NCBI GenBank assembly: GCA_030144725.1
Contig: JASKMD010000026.1
Coordinates: forward strand, 418,750-482,749
Direction: 5' to 3'
DNA from: Haematococcus lacustris
Lineage: Eukaryota; Chlorophyta; Chlorophyceae; Chlamydomonadales; Haematococcaceae
DNA: 64,000 nucleotides
Positions 11,811 to 23,532 of this stretch are shown piece after piece. The translations under genes were made by a program, and so were the position numbers. The notes below the pieces were generated by a model that did not search any database, was not told the DNA's origin, and was given only the letters and a program-made list of their open reading frames with translations. Numbering within the stretch: the stretch's first letter is position 1; the number at the start of each line of letters is the position of its first letter.

Positions 11811-12629
11811 TGTATGTCACACAGCTGGCAAATGCAAATTGACAGATTTTACCCTATGAAGTCTCAATGATCCCTTCGCCCGTTGTCTGTGTTTTATACC
11901 GATGCGTAACTTCGTTAATCGCAATTCACTCTTCACATGTAGTCTGTAGGCTAGGCCAGCACTACACCCTGAACAGCGTCTAAAGGTAGAGGTCGGCATG
12001 TGAGACTGCATGGCGTCCAAACAAGACCACCTTCCTTACATCTCATTCTATTTTTGTACACAATGGAAGACGTAGCAACCATGCAGCCTATTTTCTCGCT
12101 GCCTGGATGCACAACCCCACTACTGCTGTAGTGCTGCAACATTCCCACCTCCCCCAACCCGACAAAATGACATGCAGATCATAATCCTTTCAATCGTGGG
12201 TGAGAAGCTTCAGGAAGTCCAACCCTAACTTAGATCGAACTATTTTGCTCCATCAGCAGGCAGTGCACTTGGCTTGCCTAGTATCCTCGTCCACACAGCC
12301 ACACAGTGGCCGAACCATCAGGCACTGCACCACAAACCACATGGCTGGGAGCCTGAGTGGCGTAGGCTCGGTGCCATTCAACAAGGCAAGGCCCACGCTC
12401 AATACTTAGTTCCCCAGCCTTCCTTGCAGCAAACCCTGTGCTCTTTCCTCGTGCATGCAGTAACACAGGGGCTGCACCTGCATCGCTGCTGCCAGCAAGA
12501 CCAGCACAAGGGGTGCCATTTTCCCCCAGAGCTTGTGCTCATCGTAGTTCCTGGCCAGCCTGCGGAGTGGGGCCTACAAGCACTGCGCTGGCGCTGTATT
12601 ACCCCTGCGGCAATGCTCTGGCACCAGTC
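11811..12629. other. Intergenic region between HPAT copy 2 and ATG8
   Basis: No coding exon recognised on either strand. The left part (11811 to about 12200) is less GC-rich than the genes and should contain the HPAT copy 2 promoter and 5' UTR. The right part is the 3' flank of ATG8. Confidence 0.5.
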
Positions 12630-13582
12630 TCAGCACACACAACTATGCTGCTGCTGCTGCTGTGCCTCCGCATCTGACAGCAGCTCCCAATCGCCACCAA
12701 AGGTGTTTTCGCCTGAGTAGGTGATGTATAAGAAGCCGTCCTCATCCCGGTGCTCCTCATAGATGGAGGACATCAGAGCAGCTGCAGCCAACAAGCAGCA
12801 AGCGATAACACAGCATCTATGTCTACTGTGCAAGCTTGTCTACCTTGCAATGGCATGCATTCGTCATGACTTTAGCCGAACTTGCTGCATTGCCCAGCTA
12901 CCAGCCAGTGGTGCTGAGCATGGCTTTACATGCAAGGCATGTTTGCTGTAATGTTTGCTGTAATGTGTGCTGTGTAATGTTTGCTGTAATGTGCATGCCT
13001 GCACACCTGTGGGGGGGAGGATGTTGCGTACAAAGATGAAGATAGCCTTTTCTGGGGTCAGCTTGATGCGCTTGCGAATGACGTACACAAACTGCCCCAC
13101 TGTCAAGTCAGAGGGGACAAGATACCTGAGGGCAATGTATGTGCACGCTTTGCACCCAACCTTGCCCTGCATGAGCTGAAGGGCAAATAGCAAAATTTGG
13201 TCAGCACTGCTGACTATATCTCATTGTGTGCTCACTTCTTCTTGTCGATGTCTGGGATGTCGCTCTTGTCAGCCTTCTCCACGATGACCTGGCAGGGCAG
13301 GTGACGGGCCGGCGGATTTAGACACAAGCAGGCTACAAGCTAGCCTGGCTCGAGCTGGGCCGTTGCGTCTGCTCTCACAGGTATCCTGTCTGGGTACTTG
13401 TCCTTTATTCGGGCGGCCTCAGCCTTACGCTTGTCTGCATGCGCTCAGCGGACAGCTCTGATCAGCGCGTGGTTTCGCTGGGGGCACGACGTGAAAGCTA
13501 AAACCCTAACCCTAAGCCTGGATTGTGTCTGGGCAGCCAGCAAGAACTTACCCAGAGCGTGCTCTTGCTTGAACTTTGACAT
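12630..13582 (-). CDS. ATG8: Autophagy-related ubiquitin-like modifier ATG8
   Basis: Ubiquitin-like protein conjugated to phosphatidylethanolamine on autophagosome membranes after ATG4 exposes its C-terminal glycine. Five exons with closing phases: 13582-13552, 13434-13379, 13288-13236, 13125-13007, 12781-12630 (TGA at 12632-12630), 136 residues. The start [10 protein letters not shown], then [68 protein letters not shown] and [18 protein letters not shown] are near-invariant ATG8 blocks. The ATG4 site follows ENTFG; after it this protein has a tail of about 20 residues, [11 protein letters not shown] then five Q and HSCVC, longer than in many ATG8s. The glutamines are encoded by a CAG run. 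Removal by ATG4 is expected. Intron 1 contains two CCCTAA units at about 13503-13514. Confidence 0.97.
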
Positions 13583-14628
13583 TTGGACGCTGAAGCTCGC
13601 CCTTCACCCACAGTAGTCGGACGCGCTTGACGACTTGGCGCTAGGCTGGGGCGGGGGAAACTTAAGTGGAAACTCCTAACCCAATCAATGCGTTCCTTAA
13701 GTCAGGGCGGTTCAAGTCGTTATTAAAGGTGGTCACGGACCATGCAAGAGCGCAGATTGAATCATGGACCGTGAAAGAGAGGTTGGCAACTTTGCCCTCG
13801 CCCCTACCCTTGCTGGGCTTCGTGACGAAGACCGCTAGGACCACCTCCAGGACCTCCAGCAACACAGCGCGGAGCTCGCACTGCTCAACAGGTGCAGCAT
13901 GAGGAGAAGGAAGGGCAACAGCACAGCAGCAGTATATAAGCAGCAGCATGTTTATGCTGCGTTGCTTCATGAGCTGACGCTCACATGCACTTGCAGTGAC
14001 CATTTAAACACATCCGCCACCTGCCACCCACCACCAGCCAGCATACCAGCCATATGTCCTAATAACCTGAGAATTACGAGTGTATAACGATTTGTGGTTT
14101 TCCCGTGATCGAGAGGGATAATGTGTAGATTAGCAACTTCCTCATATCTTTGCAATGTAAGATTATTAGGACGAGCAATATGCTGGACTGTGCCAGCGTA
14201 CTGGTTCAGCCCATATTACCTTGCACCCCAGCCCTTTGACCAGAAATATTCGCGCATGCACAAGATGCTCAGAGGGGGCACTAGATGATGCCATGCATTA
14301 CAATGTAATCACACCAAACACCGTGCACTACCATGCACTTTATGGGGGGCAGTCAGATTTTGTCACAACAATGCAGAACATGAATGTTAACTTGCATGCC
14401 TTTGTTTGAAGCCCATGTGCCCCTTAGTTTGTCCCGAATCCTTAGAGGTAAAGGGCTGCCACAGCAACCCAAGCCACGGGTGGTGCATTGTTTCGTCAAG
14501 TTAGCAAACGTAGGCTGTTGCATAGCACTGTAATTGGCATTATCAGGCTGCCTATGGCAGAGCTATGCAGCTCCAATAAGCACATGTCATATTGCAATGT
14601 GAGGTGATGCAGGTCACGACGATGGTGA
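13583..14628. other. Intergenic region upstream of ATG8
   Basis: This holds the ATG8 promoter side and the 3' flank of the next minus-strand gene. Around 13670-13900 plus-strand triplets read in a protein-like way (KSLLKVVTDHARAQIESW), but no start or splice context could be fixed. From about 13920 to 14500 the sequence is AT-richer and I see no gene. Confidence 0.4.
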
Positions 14629-17600
14629 CTACACTGCACGGTCCAGCGCCTGCTTGAGGCCCCTTGGGCCCATACAGAATTGTTGCAGTTGGTGTTGCAG
14701 TCCCACCACGCCCTGCGCTGCCATGAGGCGGTGCGCCACCAGGGCCATGCCCTCCACCCAGTCTGCAAACAGCATGGGCTGGTCCAGCCAACACAACATT
14801 TCCCGGACATCCGCCTCCTCCATGTCGCCGTGCTCGGCGCCCACCACGCTGCCGGCCGGGCTGTTCGCGGTTGCGTCATCGCCGCCGTCGTGTGGGTGCA
14901 CACCCTCGCCAGCGGTGCCAAAGGCGTCTGCCGTGGTGTCGGTGTCCATGCGAGCTCTGCAGGCAGAAGCAGGCCATCATCATCACAGCATGGCTTCGCA
15001 ACTTCGTACCATACACACCGCCAATATTGATTGTGCGCATGGCTTGATTGAGCTTCAATTGCTAGATCCCGTCTGCTGCCATGGCCTGCTCTCAACAATG
15101 CTGTGGATGTGTGACAGCAGCATTTGGAGCCCGGCACCCATGAAAATGTGCACCCTCAAACATGCATACAGAACGGTGGGCTGCCAAACTGGGCATAGCC
15201 AGCGTCCAATACCGGGGCTGCCTCTCCCTAAGTGGCAGTTTGCGCCAGCCAGTGGTCAGTCATGGGTAGATAGGCGAGGGGTCGGCCAAGGGGTGGTGAG
15301 ACAGGGGTGGGTCACTCATGGGTGAGCCAGGGTATGATCAGTGTGCCAGGAGCCAGTAGGGGTCCGACCAAGGGGGAGCCAGCCAGGGTTCACCTGGGTA
15401 CCTCATGGCCGTACATGTTGACAGTCTGGTAGTTGAAGGTGAGTGCGGCAGCAGCATGCAGCGCCTGCGCCTGCCCCTGCAGCAGCCCCAGCTGCTGCAA
15501 AAACCGCAGTGCTGTGCGCACGCTGCTGACTGCGCCGTACACTCTTGCATGCATCGCTGCAGCCTCCCCCTCCGCGTCCAAATCCATGGGCATCGCCGCT
15601 TGCCCAGCCACACCAGCAGCACTGATGGCACTGCCTTGTCCCACGGGCTTGTGACCCTGCCGCCCCACTGCAGCAGCTTGCTCCAACCCCAGCAGTCGCA
15701 GCCAGGCCTCGCGAAGGACTGGTGTACTCGCCTGCAGTGCGGCGATGCCGCTGTCACTGCACATGTCCACCTGGAACTGGGTGCGGGGCGGGACGGGCAC
15801 TGGGGCCTTGCTTCGCGACACCTGCAGGCGGGCAACGCAAGAAGCCAAGGCTTTGCAGCAAGGCGATGCACGCACACCATGCAGCATATCTGCTGCACAC
15901 CACTGCTACTGGCAGCCTCGTTGATAATATCAGCGCAATGTGACATGGCAGCTGTTGCTTTCTCTTGTTGCCGTTCTGCACACAGCGCTGCCACTGCTAG
16001 CGGCTACCCTGCTGCTGGGTGCAAACGTGCTAGCAAGCACCTGGTTCAAGAGGTGCGCATGCACCAAGGTGTGCAACCGGCGTTCCAGACCGGGCAGCGC
16101 GCGGTAGCGAGCCGTGGCCAGACGCACAATGAACTCGCAGAATTGCGGGAAGAGCAGGTCCTGCACGCCACACCAGCAGTGAACGGTGATGAAGCAGGTA
16201 TGGCTAGGCAGCATATCAGGAGCCGGGCAACACGTCAGGTACGGCAGTGAGGGCTGGGCAACGGGCCACGCAGCCCTCCTGCCCCTCCTGACTGTCATGT
16301 CAAACCCCTGGCGCTACAGCTGTCACACCTCCACCAACAACCCTTCAGCCTCCCAGTCCTTAGGGCATTAGGGCAAAGGCCCTCTTGCAACAGGGAGCTT
16401 CAGCAGGCTGGGAAAGGGATGAGGGGCAAGGGGTCCGGCTCAAGCCAGATGTTGCCTGTCCCATTGAAAGGACAGCGCAGGCGTACCCCTTTCACCGCGC
16501 CTCAATAAGCAACATGTTGAGTCTTGAACTGTGGCAGTAGGTGGCCGCCCTGACCACCCAAGTCACTGACCCTGACATTACTGCAACGCAGCCTGTTGTG
16601 GATTTATAGGCCAACTGCCACATGCTGTTCTTTCCTGACCCTGCCACTTTACCAGTGGTGGATACTGCTGCATTCCCTTGCTTCCCTTTGCCGTGCCTTG
16701 CATGCAGCCTGCAGCCCACCTGCTGCGGCATGAATGGCCCTCCTCTGATGTGCTCTTGCTCGAGTGCATTCCAAAACTTCACATCACTGACGTCGTCCAG
16801 CTTGCACAGCGCTGCCCGGCTGGCTGCCCTGAACGTGGCGAGGGCAGGTGGAGGCCGGCGCGAGGTGGCCAGCAGCTGTGACACGCGGCACAAGGGGGTG
16901 GCGGCAGTGACCAGCCGCGTGTCACACACCAGCTCCCACACCTGGGAGCAGCAGAGGGGACAGCGCACCAATACCACAGGGGTCTGGGCAGGCCACGAGA
17001 GAGAGAGAGCAGGTCTGGACCAGTTGGGTCGTCCCAGGGCAGGGCCAGGCAAGGCAGGGCGCGACAGGTCGGGGCGGGGAGTGGAGGGTCGGGGCAAAGC
17101 AGGTCAGGGCAGGGAGAGGAGTGGCAGGTCAGGTCCAGGCAAGTCCAGGCAGGGTGGGGCCAGGCAGGGGCAGATGAGGCAAAGGCAGTGGTGGCCATGG
17201 GTTGTTGCGGAAGCAGGGTGTATACAGCCCGCTGACCTGGCAGGACACTAGCGTGAAGCTGGTCCGCTGCTCTGCAGCTGGCAGGTGCAGTGAGGGGCGC
17301 TTGCTGCAGTGCAGGCCAGGGGCAGCGCCATCGGCAGTGTGAGATGGTGAGGGGCAAAAAGAGCACCCTGCTAAGCACCCCATGCAGATGGGCATGGGAG
17401 GCAGATGACCTGATGCCACAACCAGCAGCAGGGTCTGCAACATTTCACCAGCGCACCAGCAGCAGGGGGTGGCAACACAATCTCCATCACCATCATCTGG
17501 TACTGGGCGTTGGATGCATGTGGAGGCAGGCATGTGGAGGCAGGCGGAGGTGAGAACCGCCTCCACCTGTCGCCAGCGCACCAGTATTTGTCGTACAGGG

Positions 17601-17691
17601 CCCTCAGCTCCGTGTTGTACACCATGAGCACGTTAGCCATGCCTCGAGCCGCGGCTGCAGGCACCTCCTCCTCGTCAATCAGGTCAGACAC
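14629..17691 (-). CDS. Large helical protein of cilium-associated type (5' end unresolved)
   Basis: Exons by eye: 17691-17567, an exon near 17506-17430 whose phase I could not close (reads YQMMVMEIVLPPPAAGALVK), 16941-16720, 16160-16041, 15821-15394, 14956-14629 with TAG at 14631-14629. The order suggests one module used twice: a helix such as VLMVYNTELRALYDKYW or IAALQASTPVLREAWLRLL, followed by a second helix such as LLFPQFCEFIVRLATARYR or LFADWVEGMALVAHRLM. Pairs like 'v....L..ly..y' then 'f.eFve.lvrlA' resemble degenerate EF-hand-like modules of algal flagella-associated proteins. That is an inference from pattern memory, not a match. Exon 5 contains an Ala/Gly-rich linker. A start codon was not found; an exon near 19290-19210 may belong to it. 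Confidence 0.6.
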
Positions 17692-17709
17692 CTGCACCAC
17701 TGCCACGCC

Positions 17710-18420
17710 CCCTACCCACCAGTGTTCTTTCTTTCGCGCTATTGACAGCGTTCGCTATGAAAAGCACTATTTGGGAGGCCGTTTCACGCTATGGAATCAT
17801 AGGCTTACGGAGCCCGATATCGGGCTCGCGCTATAAAAAACGACCTTTAACCGGCGTTTTAGCTTAAATTTCGCTGAGTTGTGGACCTGAGCCGTAAATT
17901 TTGGACGAAGCCAAGTATGGTCGAGCTATGAAATTGAGGGCATGAGCCTGGGCCATGTCACTTTGCGCTATCTACATATAAAAAACTTAAGGGGGCAAGA
18001 AAAATGTGCTCGGAATGGCCTGCGATTCAGCGTGCGACCTCTCCTAACTTCAACACCGCATAGTACATCGAGGAAATCGAGCGCGACTCACTGTGCGGTA
18101 AGATCGAAAGTCGTTCTATAATTTGGAGGCCTTAAAAATAGAGATGAGTAGTGGGTCTGGTAATGTACACGCTAGCGCGTCTACTCGCGATGTTTTGTTT
18201 TGAATGGTCTGGCCGGCCCGTCAACCAACAGCCCAGTCAAACAAACACCCCCTACCCCTGCGGAGTACAGCCCCGGCCCAAAAGATGCGGCGCTCGGCCG
18301 TGGCGTGCACGTTCAACGCGTTGCACGTTAAACGCACGTTAGACGCACATTGTAAAGCGTGCACGTTGAACGCACTGCCTATGCGGTAAAACATGTTCAG
18401 CCTCTGCTTCAGCGCGAGGT
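17710..18420. other. AT-richer island with repeated CGCTATxAAAA motifs
   Basis: No gene seen. The sequence drops in GC and repeats elements such as TTTCGCGCTAT, TCGCTATGAAAA and CGCGCTATAAAAAACG between about 17726 and 17990. A related piece occurs at about 59295-59350. Probably an old mobile-element fragment. Confidence 0.5.
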
Positions 18421-18477
18421 AGCCTCACGTCCCCCATGCACCTGTTGGCAGGTGTCTAGCCCAGAAAAGCAGCCAGG

Positions 18478-19180
18478 CTAGCAGCAGGGGCATCAGCAGC
18501 AGGGGCAACAGCAGGGGCAGCAGCAGCAGGGGCAGCAGCAGCAGGGGCAGCAGCAGCGGCAACAGCAGCAGCAGCAGGGGCAGCAGCAGCAGGGGCAGCA
18601 GCAGCAGCGGCGGCAGCAGCAGCAGCAGCAGGAGGGGCAGCAACAGCAGTAGCGGCGGCAGCAGCGGCGGTGGCGGCGGCGGCGGCAGCAGCAGCGGCTG
18701 CAGGAGCAGCAGGGGCAGCTGGGGCAGCAGCAGCAGCAGGGGCAGTAGCAGCAGGGGCAGCAGCAGCAGGGGCAGCAGCAGCGGGGGCAGCAGTAGCAGC
18801 AGCAGCAGGGGCAGCACCAGGGGCAGCAGCAGGGGCAGCAGGGGCAGGGGCAGCAGCAGCAGGGGGGGCAGTAGCAGCAGCAGCAGGGGCAGCAGCAGCA
18901 GCAGCAACGCAGGGGCAGCAGTGGCAGCAGGGGCAGCAGCAGAAGGGGCAGCAGCAGAAGGGGCAGCAGCAGAAGGGGCAGCAGGGGCGGCAGTAGCAGG
19001 GGCAGCAGCAGCAGCAGCAGGGGCTGCAACAACAGGGGCAGCTGGGGTAGGGGCAGCATCAGCGGCAGTAGCAGGGGCAGCAGGGGCAGCAGCAGCAGGG
19101 GAAACAGCAGCAGGGGCAACTGGGGCAGCAGCAGCGGCGGCAGCAGCAGGGGCAGCAGCAGCAGGGGTAGCCACTGGCTT
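18478..19180. repeat. CAG/GGGGCAG low-complexity block
   Basis: About 700 bp of irregular GCAGCAGCAGGG-type units. It is open in several frames, giving spurious poly-Ala, poly-Leu and Cys/Pro ORFs on both strands. Not a clean tandem array: unit phases shift throughout, so it looks like an expanded (CAG)n mixed with GGGGCAG. Confidence 0.9.
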
Positions 19181-19203
19181 CATTGTCACCAGTTTGCGCC
19201 AAC

Positions 19204-19292
19204 ATGTCATCAAGGCCAAGATCGTGACTGACAGCCTTTGCCATATGGATAGCGAGGCGTTTCCACGCTGGACTTTGACGTCTCAGCTCATC
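19204..19292 (-). CDS. Possible exon of an unidentified minus-strand gene
   Basis: Minus-strand frame reading RQSPAWKRLAIHMAKAVSHD followed by LGLDDMLAQTG, with balanced composition unlike the repeat beside it, and a plausible GTGACA donor at about 19209. It could be a 5' exon of the gene at 14629-17691 with the CAG block in its intron, or a separate gene. No family recognised. Confidence 0.3.
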
Positions 19293-20370
19293 CGGTGCAG
19301 CTCATCCGCTATACACGGGCAATGTGGTGCACACCGAAGCAATGTGGTGTACACGGGCAATGTGGTGTTCGATGCCTGCTGCCGACACTGACGAGAATTT
19401 GTAGAAGCACATGTCACGCACCACGCCCGCATTGGCACAACCAACCACACTGTGACTATACATTGTGGTCACATCGTCACAGTCCCGCAGTGGCTCATAA
19501 CAACATATTGGCATGATGGCATAACAACATATTGGCATAACGACATGTTGGCACAACATGGACTTTGCTTTACTTCTGCTTTGCTGTTGATGCTATGAAC
19601 ATGTTGCATTGGGCCTTCAACAGGTTGTAGCTTTACGGCCTTCCCAGCCACGCATGGCAACCATGTCTTTCTGTCCGTCCGATGTGGGACGGGCCTACTG
19701 TACTAGTAAAATGCGAAACTCGCCAAACGAAAAAAAAACACTGCTACCCACCCCCTTGGCAGCCCACTCTGACCAGACATGACCAGCTGTGCCGGTGGTT
19801 GCACTCTGCCACGAAAATGTAGCAATTGCCTTTGTACAGCCAATGCTTCAGTGTTTGGCCAATAGACATGACTAAGTCAGGAGTGGCAGTGCAGATGGCA
19901 AGCTGCAGCTTTGCATGCGGCACGTGCGTGTGTGTGTGTATGTGCAGGTGTCGTTTGGGTGCATAAGTGCTTAAGCAGGCTCAGTCATGGTGGAGCAACA
20001 ACAGGGGGCCTGTTAGGGAACTGTGGCAGTGAGTGATGTTGCATGCCGCCTCATGCCATGTGGGAATGCTGGCTGCAAATGTTAGTGTTCATGACGTTGA
20101 GGGCAATGATGTGGATGTTAACGGTAATGACGGTGACAATACCATTGATGCTCATGATGATGATGACAAAGGTGGAGAAGGAGCCACCATCGCATGCACC
20201 CTTTAAGAACGCTGGTGAGCCCCGTGCTGTTGGTTGCTGGAGACCTGCTGATGGTTGCTGATAGCTGCGCCTAATGACCCCCCTAGTGGCTGCCCTGGAG
20301 CATACATAGACCCAGGGGTGGGCAGCACCAGCTGGAGCAACACAACCCCACACAGACAAAACACCACCTC
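19293..20370. other. Intergenic region, no gene recognised
   Basis: A short direct repeat of GGCATAACAACATATTGGCA type lies at about 19509-19545. A GATGATGATGA run lies near 20153. Minus-strand frames near 20051-20200 are open but biased by these repeats, so no call is made. Confidence 0.4.
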
Positions 20371-20432
20371 TAGTGAGGGGACCTGATGCTGCCTTGCGGG
20401 CTGATGAGGGAGGTGCTGTACCAGCTGGTCAC

Positions 20433-22616
20433 CTGTAGGGCAAGGCCTGGTTGGCGTGGAGCAAAGACGGCGCCACCCTCCAATACTGGCCGGTCATCAC
20501 AGAACATGCCTTGCCAGATCTGCACGCCAAGAGCAGCAGAGCACAGTCAACAACAGTGTGTGTTCCATGCGCTGTGTCCCATGCACTGTGCCCATGCATT
20601 GTGTCCCATGCATTGCAACCATGTGCTATGTCCCACCCGATATGCCTAATGCCATTGGACAATCTCAGCACAACACCAGGACCAGACAGGCCTGGCAGCA
20701 GCTGCCACCCAACCCCTGCTCTACCCCAGCAGCCCCCTGAACTAACCCACCCAGCTCCTGACTCTTAGTCACCCCTCTTCCCTGGCGCTCAATATGCTAA
20801 GCCATGGCTGCTAAGCCCCAGCCCTGTCCCCCCTCCAACAGCCATACCTCTCCATTCTCAAACACATGCACGCCTGGGCCTTGCTTCTTATCAGCTCGCC
20901 AGGTGCCCTCAAACCTGGATCCCGTGGCTGCACAGCACACAGCAGCAAGCGGCACAGCTGATCAGGCAAGGGGCCTGATGGCCAGGAGGTGGTGAAGCCA
21001 GTCGCAAGGCAGCTAGCAGTGCAGCAGGGCCAGAGGCAGCAGGGCGCCCTGTACATACTGTGGCAGCAAGGGTTTGAACCCGGGGGCACATGAGAGGTGT
21101 CGGGGTGTTGAACACTCCTCATGACTCCGCGTAAGCAGCCTGCTTTGACAAAGTGACCAAAACCTGATGCCCATTGAGCGTTACGGTGTGCTGGGCTCGT
21201 GGACCAGCTCACCATAGAACATCACCCCATAGCCCTCTCGTTGTCCACTGACAAAGTGGCCTTCAAACCTGTGCATAGCCAAGAGCGCACTTGCTGGGTC
21301 AGCCGTGGCCTTCTAGCTGTTGTGTGCAGCAGCATACCAGGTAACAGGCAGGGGCCCCTGGTGACAGGGCCTGGGCACGGGCATGATGGATGCCACGGCA
21401 GGTCCAAAGGGGCAGTGAGCAAGAGGGAGAGGAGGGACCAGTGGGGCAGTGAGGAGGAGGGGCAGAGAGCAGGAGGGACAGGAGGGCTAAGGGCAGGAGG
21501 GTCAGGAGGAGCCAAGGCGATGTTGTGCAGGGCGTGGTAACGGGCGGAGTAGGGAGGTGAGCGTTGAGGGGTTAGGAGGTTTTGGGAGCCTTGGGAGGCA
21601 GGCATGGGTTGGGTTTGGCTAGCGTGCCGTGAGCTGCTCTTTGACTCTTCAGCTAAGGCAGGCGATGCGGTGCAGCAGACACTACTGGTAGGCCCTGGGT
21701 GTCACAAGTCGTATATTAACATGAGCCATGCTTCCCCTCACTGAGATCATCCCTTGACTGTCCCTTGACTTTCCCTGTCCGGCCCTGACTGCCCCTGCAC
21801 TCCCACCTATTGAACTGTATGAGCAGTGCGTGGTTGGCGGGAGAGGGCTCTGTCACCAGCTGCTGGTACCAAACATGTCGACCTATGCCATGAGGCTTGT
21901 TGTTGACCCACTGGCCCTGGTACTTCTGGTGGCAGCTGCTCCACACCATGGTGCCCTGCCCACACTTCATGTCAGCCTTCCACTGGCCTGTGTAGCTGTC
22001 ACCATTTGCATACCGCATGGTGCCATGGCCCCACTTCATGTCTCGCTGCCAATCCCCTGCACAGAGCCCATGGCAGGCGAGGTGGGCGCTGGACGCCCTG
22101 CAGCTGCGGCACAGTACCCCTGCCCCTCACACCTTGGTACTGGTGTGAGCCGTCTTCATTTAGTGTGATGGTGCCGGATCCATGTCGAAGTCCGTTTACC
22201 CATGCACCATCGTACACCACATGACTGGCATCGCTGAATGACATCCTGCCACGCCCCTGTCGTACACCATTCTCTACTTCGCCCTTGTAGACAGCACCCC
22301 CAGGCCATCGATAACACTGTGTAGCACCACAACGACCTCTGATTTCTGCTGCTTGCCAATTCTGCTGCTTCACGAGGCTAATGACGCGTACCCCATGGCC
22401 AGTAATCGAGTTTTGCTGAAACTGGCCCTCGTAGACCAGGCCATCAGGAAAGGTCAGCTGCCCCTGCCCCTCCAACATGCCAGACCGCAACTGCCCGGTG
22501 TATGTGCAGCCGGACTGTAATCTAACGGTGCCATGCTCCATCGTCGACAAAGCCGCGGCGCTCAACCCTGCAGTGTCACTGTACACGACCTGCGTCGCAT
22601 GTAACAGAAGTCGCAT
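20433..22616 (-). CDS. MORN-repeat protein
   Basis: Exons with closing phases: 22616-22133, 22056-21807, 21268-21213, 20927-20848, 20519-20433, about 319 residues. An upstream ATG near 22683 is in another frame, and an internal ATG GAG near 22541 is an alternative start. At least eight MORN units are visible, for example YTGQLRSGMLEGQGQLTFP, YEGQFQQNSITGHGV, YKGEVENGVRQGRGRMSF, YDGAWVNGLRHGSGTI, YTGQWKADMKCGQGTM, YQGQWVNNKPHGIGR, FEGHFVSGQREGYGVMFYG and FEGTWRADKKQGPGVHVF. MORN proteins commonly scaffold membranes or ciliary structures; the specific role is unknown. If the last donor at 20432 is unused, the frame ends at a TAG near 20372. The gene is divergent from NHP2, about 275 bp apart. 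Confidence 0.85.
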
Positions 22617-22890
22617 GTCGCGCTCGCCGCTCCCAATACTTGTCGCAATTGCACAACTCCACCGTCAATAGCTCCGGCTCCATCCTCCTTCTCCGTGCTT
22701 GTCAAGGTGCTCTGCACCTGTCTTACTACCGTCTGCGACAAGCTTGCTGCTGATGTTGCTATTGCAGTTGCTGCTACCCATAGTCTTGCCGCTGTCAGTT
22801 TAAAGTCACACGCACAGTTCCCGGCCGCCTCCTCCAGCGGGGCGTCGCTCTGAGCTTACGTCCACGGGCTGTTCAGAAGCTCAGGGTGAA
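22617..22890. promoter_or_regulatory. Short divergent intergenic region between MORN gene and NHP2
   Basis: Only about 275 bp separate the two start codons, which point away from each other, so the two genes probably share a bidirectional promoter. No core element is distinct enough to name. Confidence 0.45.
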
Positions 22891-23532
22891 ATGGGCAAGG
22901 CTGAAGACGGGTCAGAAGCCGCGCCCGTGCAGGCCGTGCCATACGAGGCCAAAGCAAAGTTTTGCAGCATCATTGCGAAGCCTTTGGCCGACGAGAAGCT
23001 TTGCAAGAAGGTCCTGAAACTCTGCAAGAAGGCGTCCAAAGCAAAGGCCATTCGACGTGGAGTGAAGGAGGTGGTGAAGGCCCTTAGGAAGAAGCAGAAG
23101 GGGTAAGCCCCGGTCTTGGGCATCTCAAGCACCCGCAAAAAAGCAGGCTGTGCCCTCCAGTCTTTCCTGACCCATGTTTTCCTTACAGGATCTGCATTCT
23201 AGCCGGGGACATCTCTCCCATTGATGTCCTTACGCACATACCTATTGTGTGTGAAGATCACCAGATTCCCTACATCTACGTGCCTTCCAAAGAGGTCAGT
23301 TCAGATGAAGCTGAACAATGTGATTGCTGTAGGCCTTCAGCCCTGCTGAGAACAAGCTACTCCTATGCTGCAGGAGCTGGGAGCAGCAGCGCTGAGCAAA
23401 CGACCTACAAGTTGTATGCTGGTTTTGCCAAAACCCATCAAGCCTGCTGCAGATGATGCAGGTGCTGCAGAGTACACTGAGGCATACAATGAGCTGGAGA
23501 AGAAGATTAAGTCAGTCATGCCACTCTTTTGA
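22891..23532 (+). CDS. NHP2: H/ACA ribonucleoprotein complex subunit 2 (NHP2)
   Basis: L7Ae-family RNA-binding subunit of H/ACA snoRNPs, which guide pseudouridylation of rRNA in the nucleolus and also belong to telomerase RNP in many eukaryotes. Three exons with closing phases: 22891-23102, 23189-23294, 23374-23532 (TGA at 23530-23532), 158 residues, the usual NHP2 length. Diagnostic blocks are KPLADEKLCKKVLKLCKKA, IRRGVKEVVKALRKKQKG, ILAGDISPIDVLTHIPIVCE, IPYIYVPSKEELGAAAL and KRPTSCMLVLPK, the expected L7Ae fold order. The C-terminal extension is helical (EYTEAYNELEKKIKSVM). Start chosen at the first ATG, which gives an acidic N-terminus typical of the family. Confidence 0.96.

Noticed and set aside
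13499..13516. Interstitial telomere repeat (AACCCTAACCCTAAG)
   Set aside because: Only two units, inside the first intron of ATG8; too short to be meaningful.
18425..19391. Poly-Ala and poly-Leu proteins, possibly membrane segments
   Set aside because: Hydrophobic runs come from CAG/CTG-rich low complexity and occur in competing frames.
21060..21130. tRNA gene near the GGGTTTGAACCCGGG sequence
   Set aside because: A box B-like palindrome is present but no D-arm, anticodon arm or acceptor stem could be paired on either strand.
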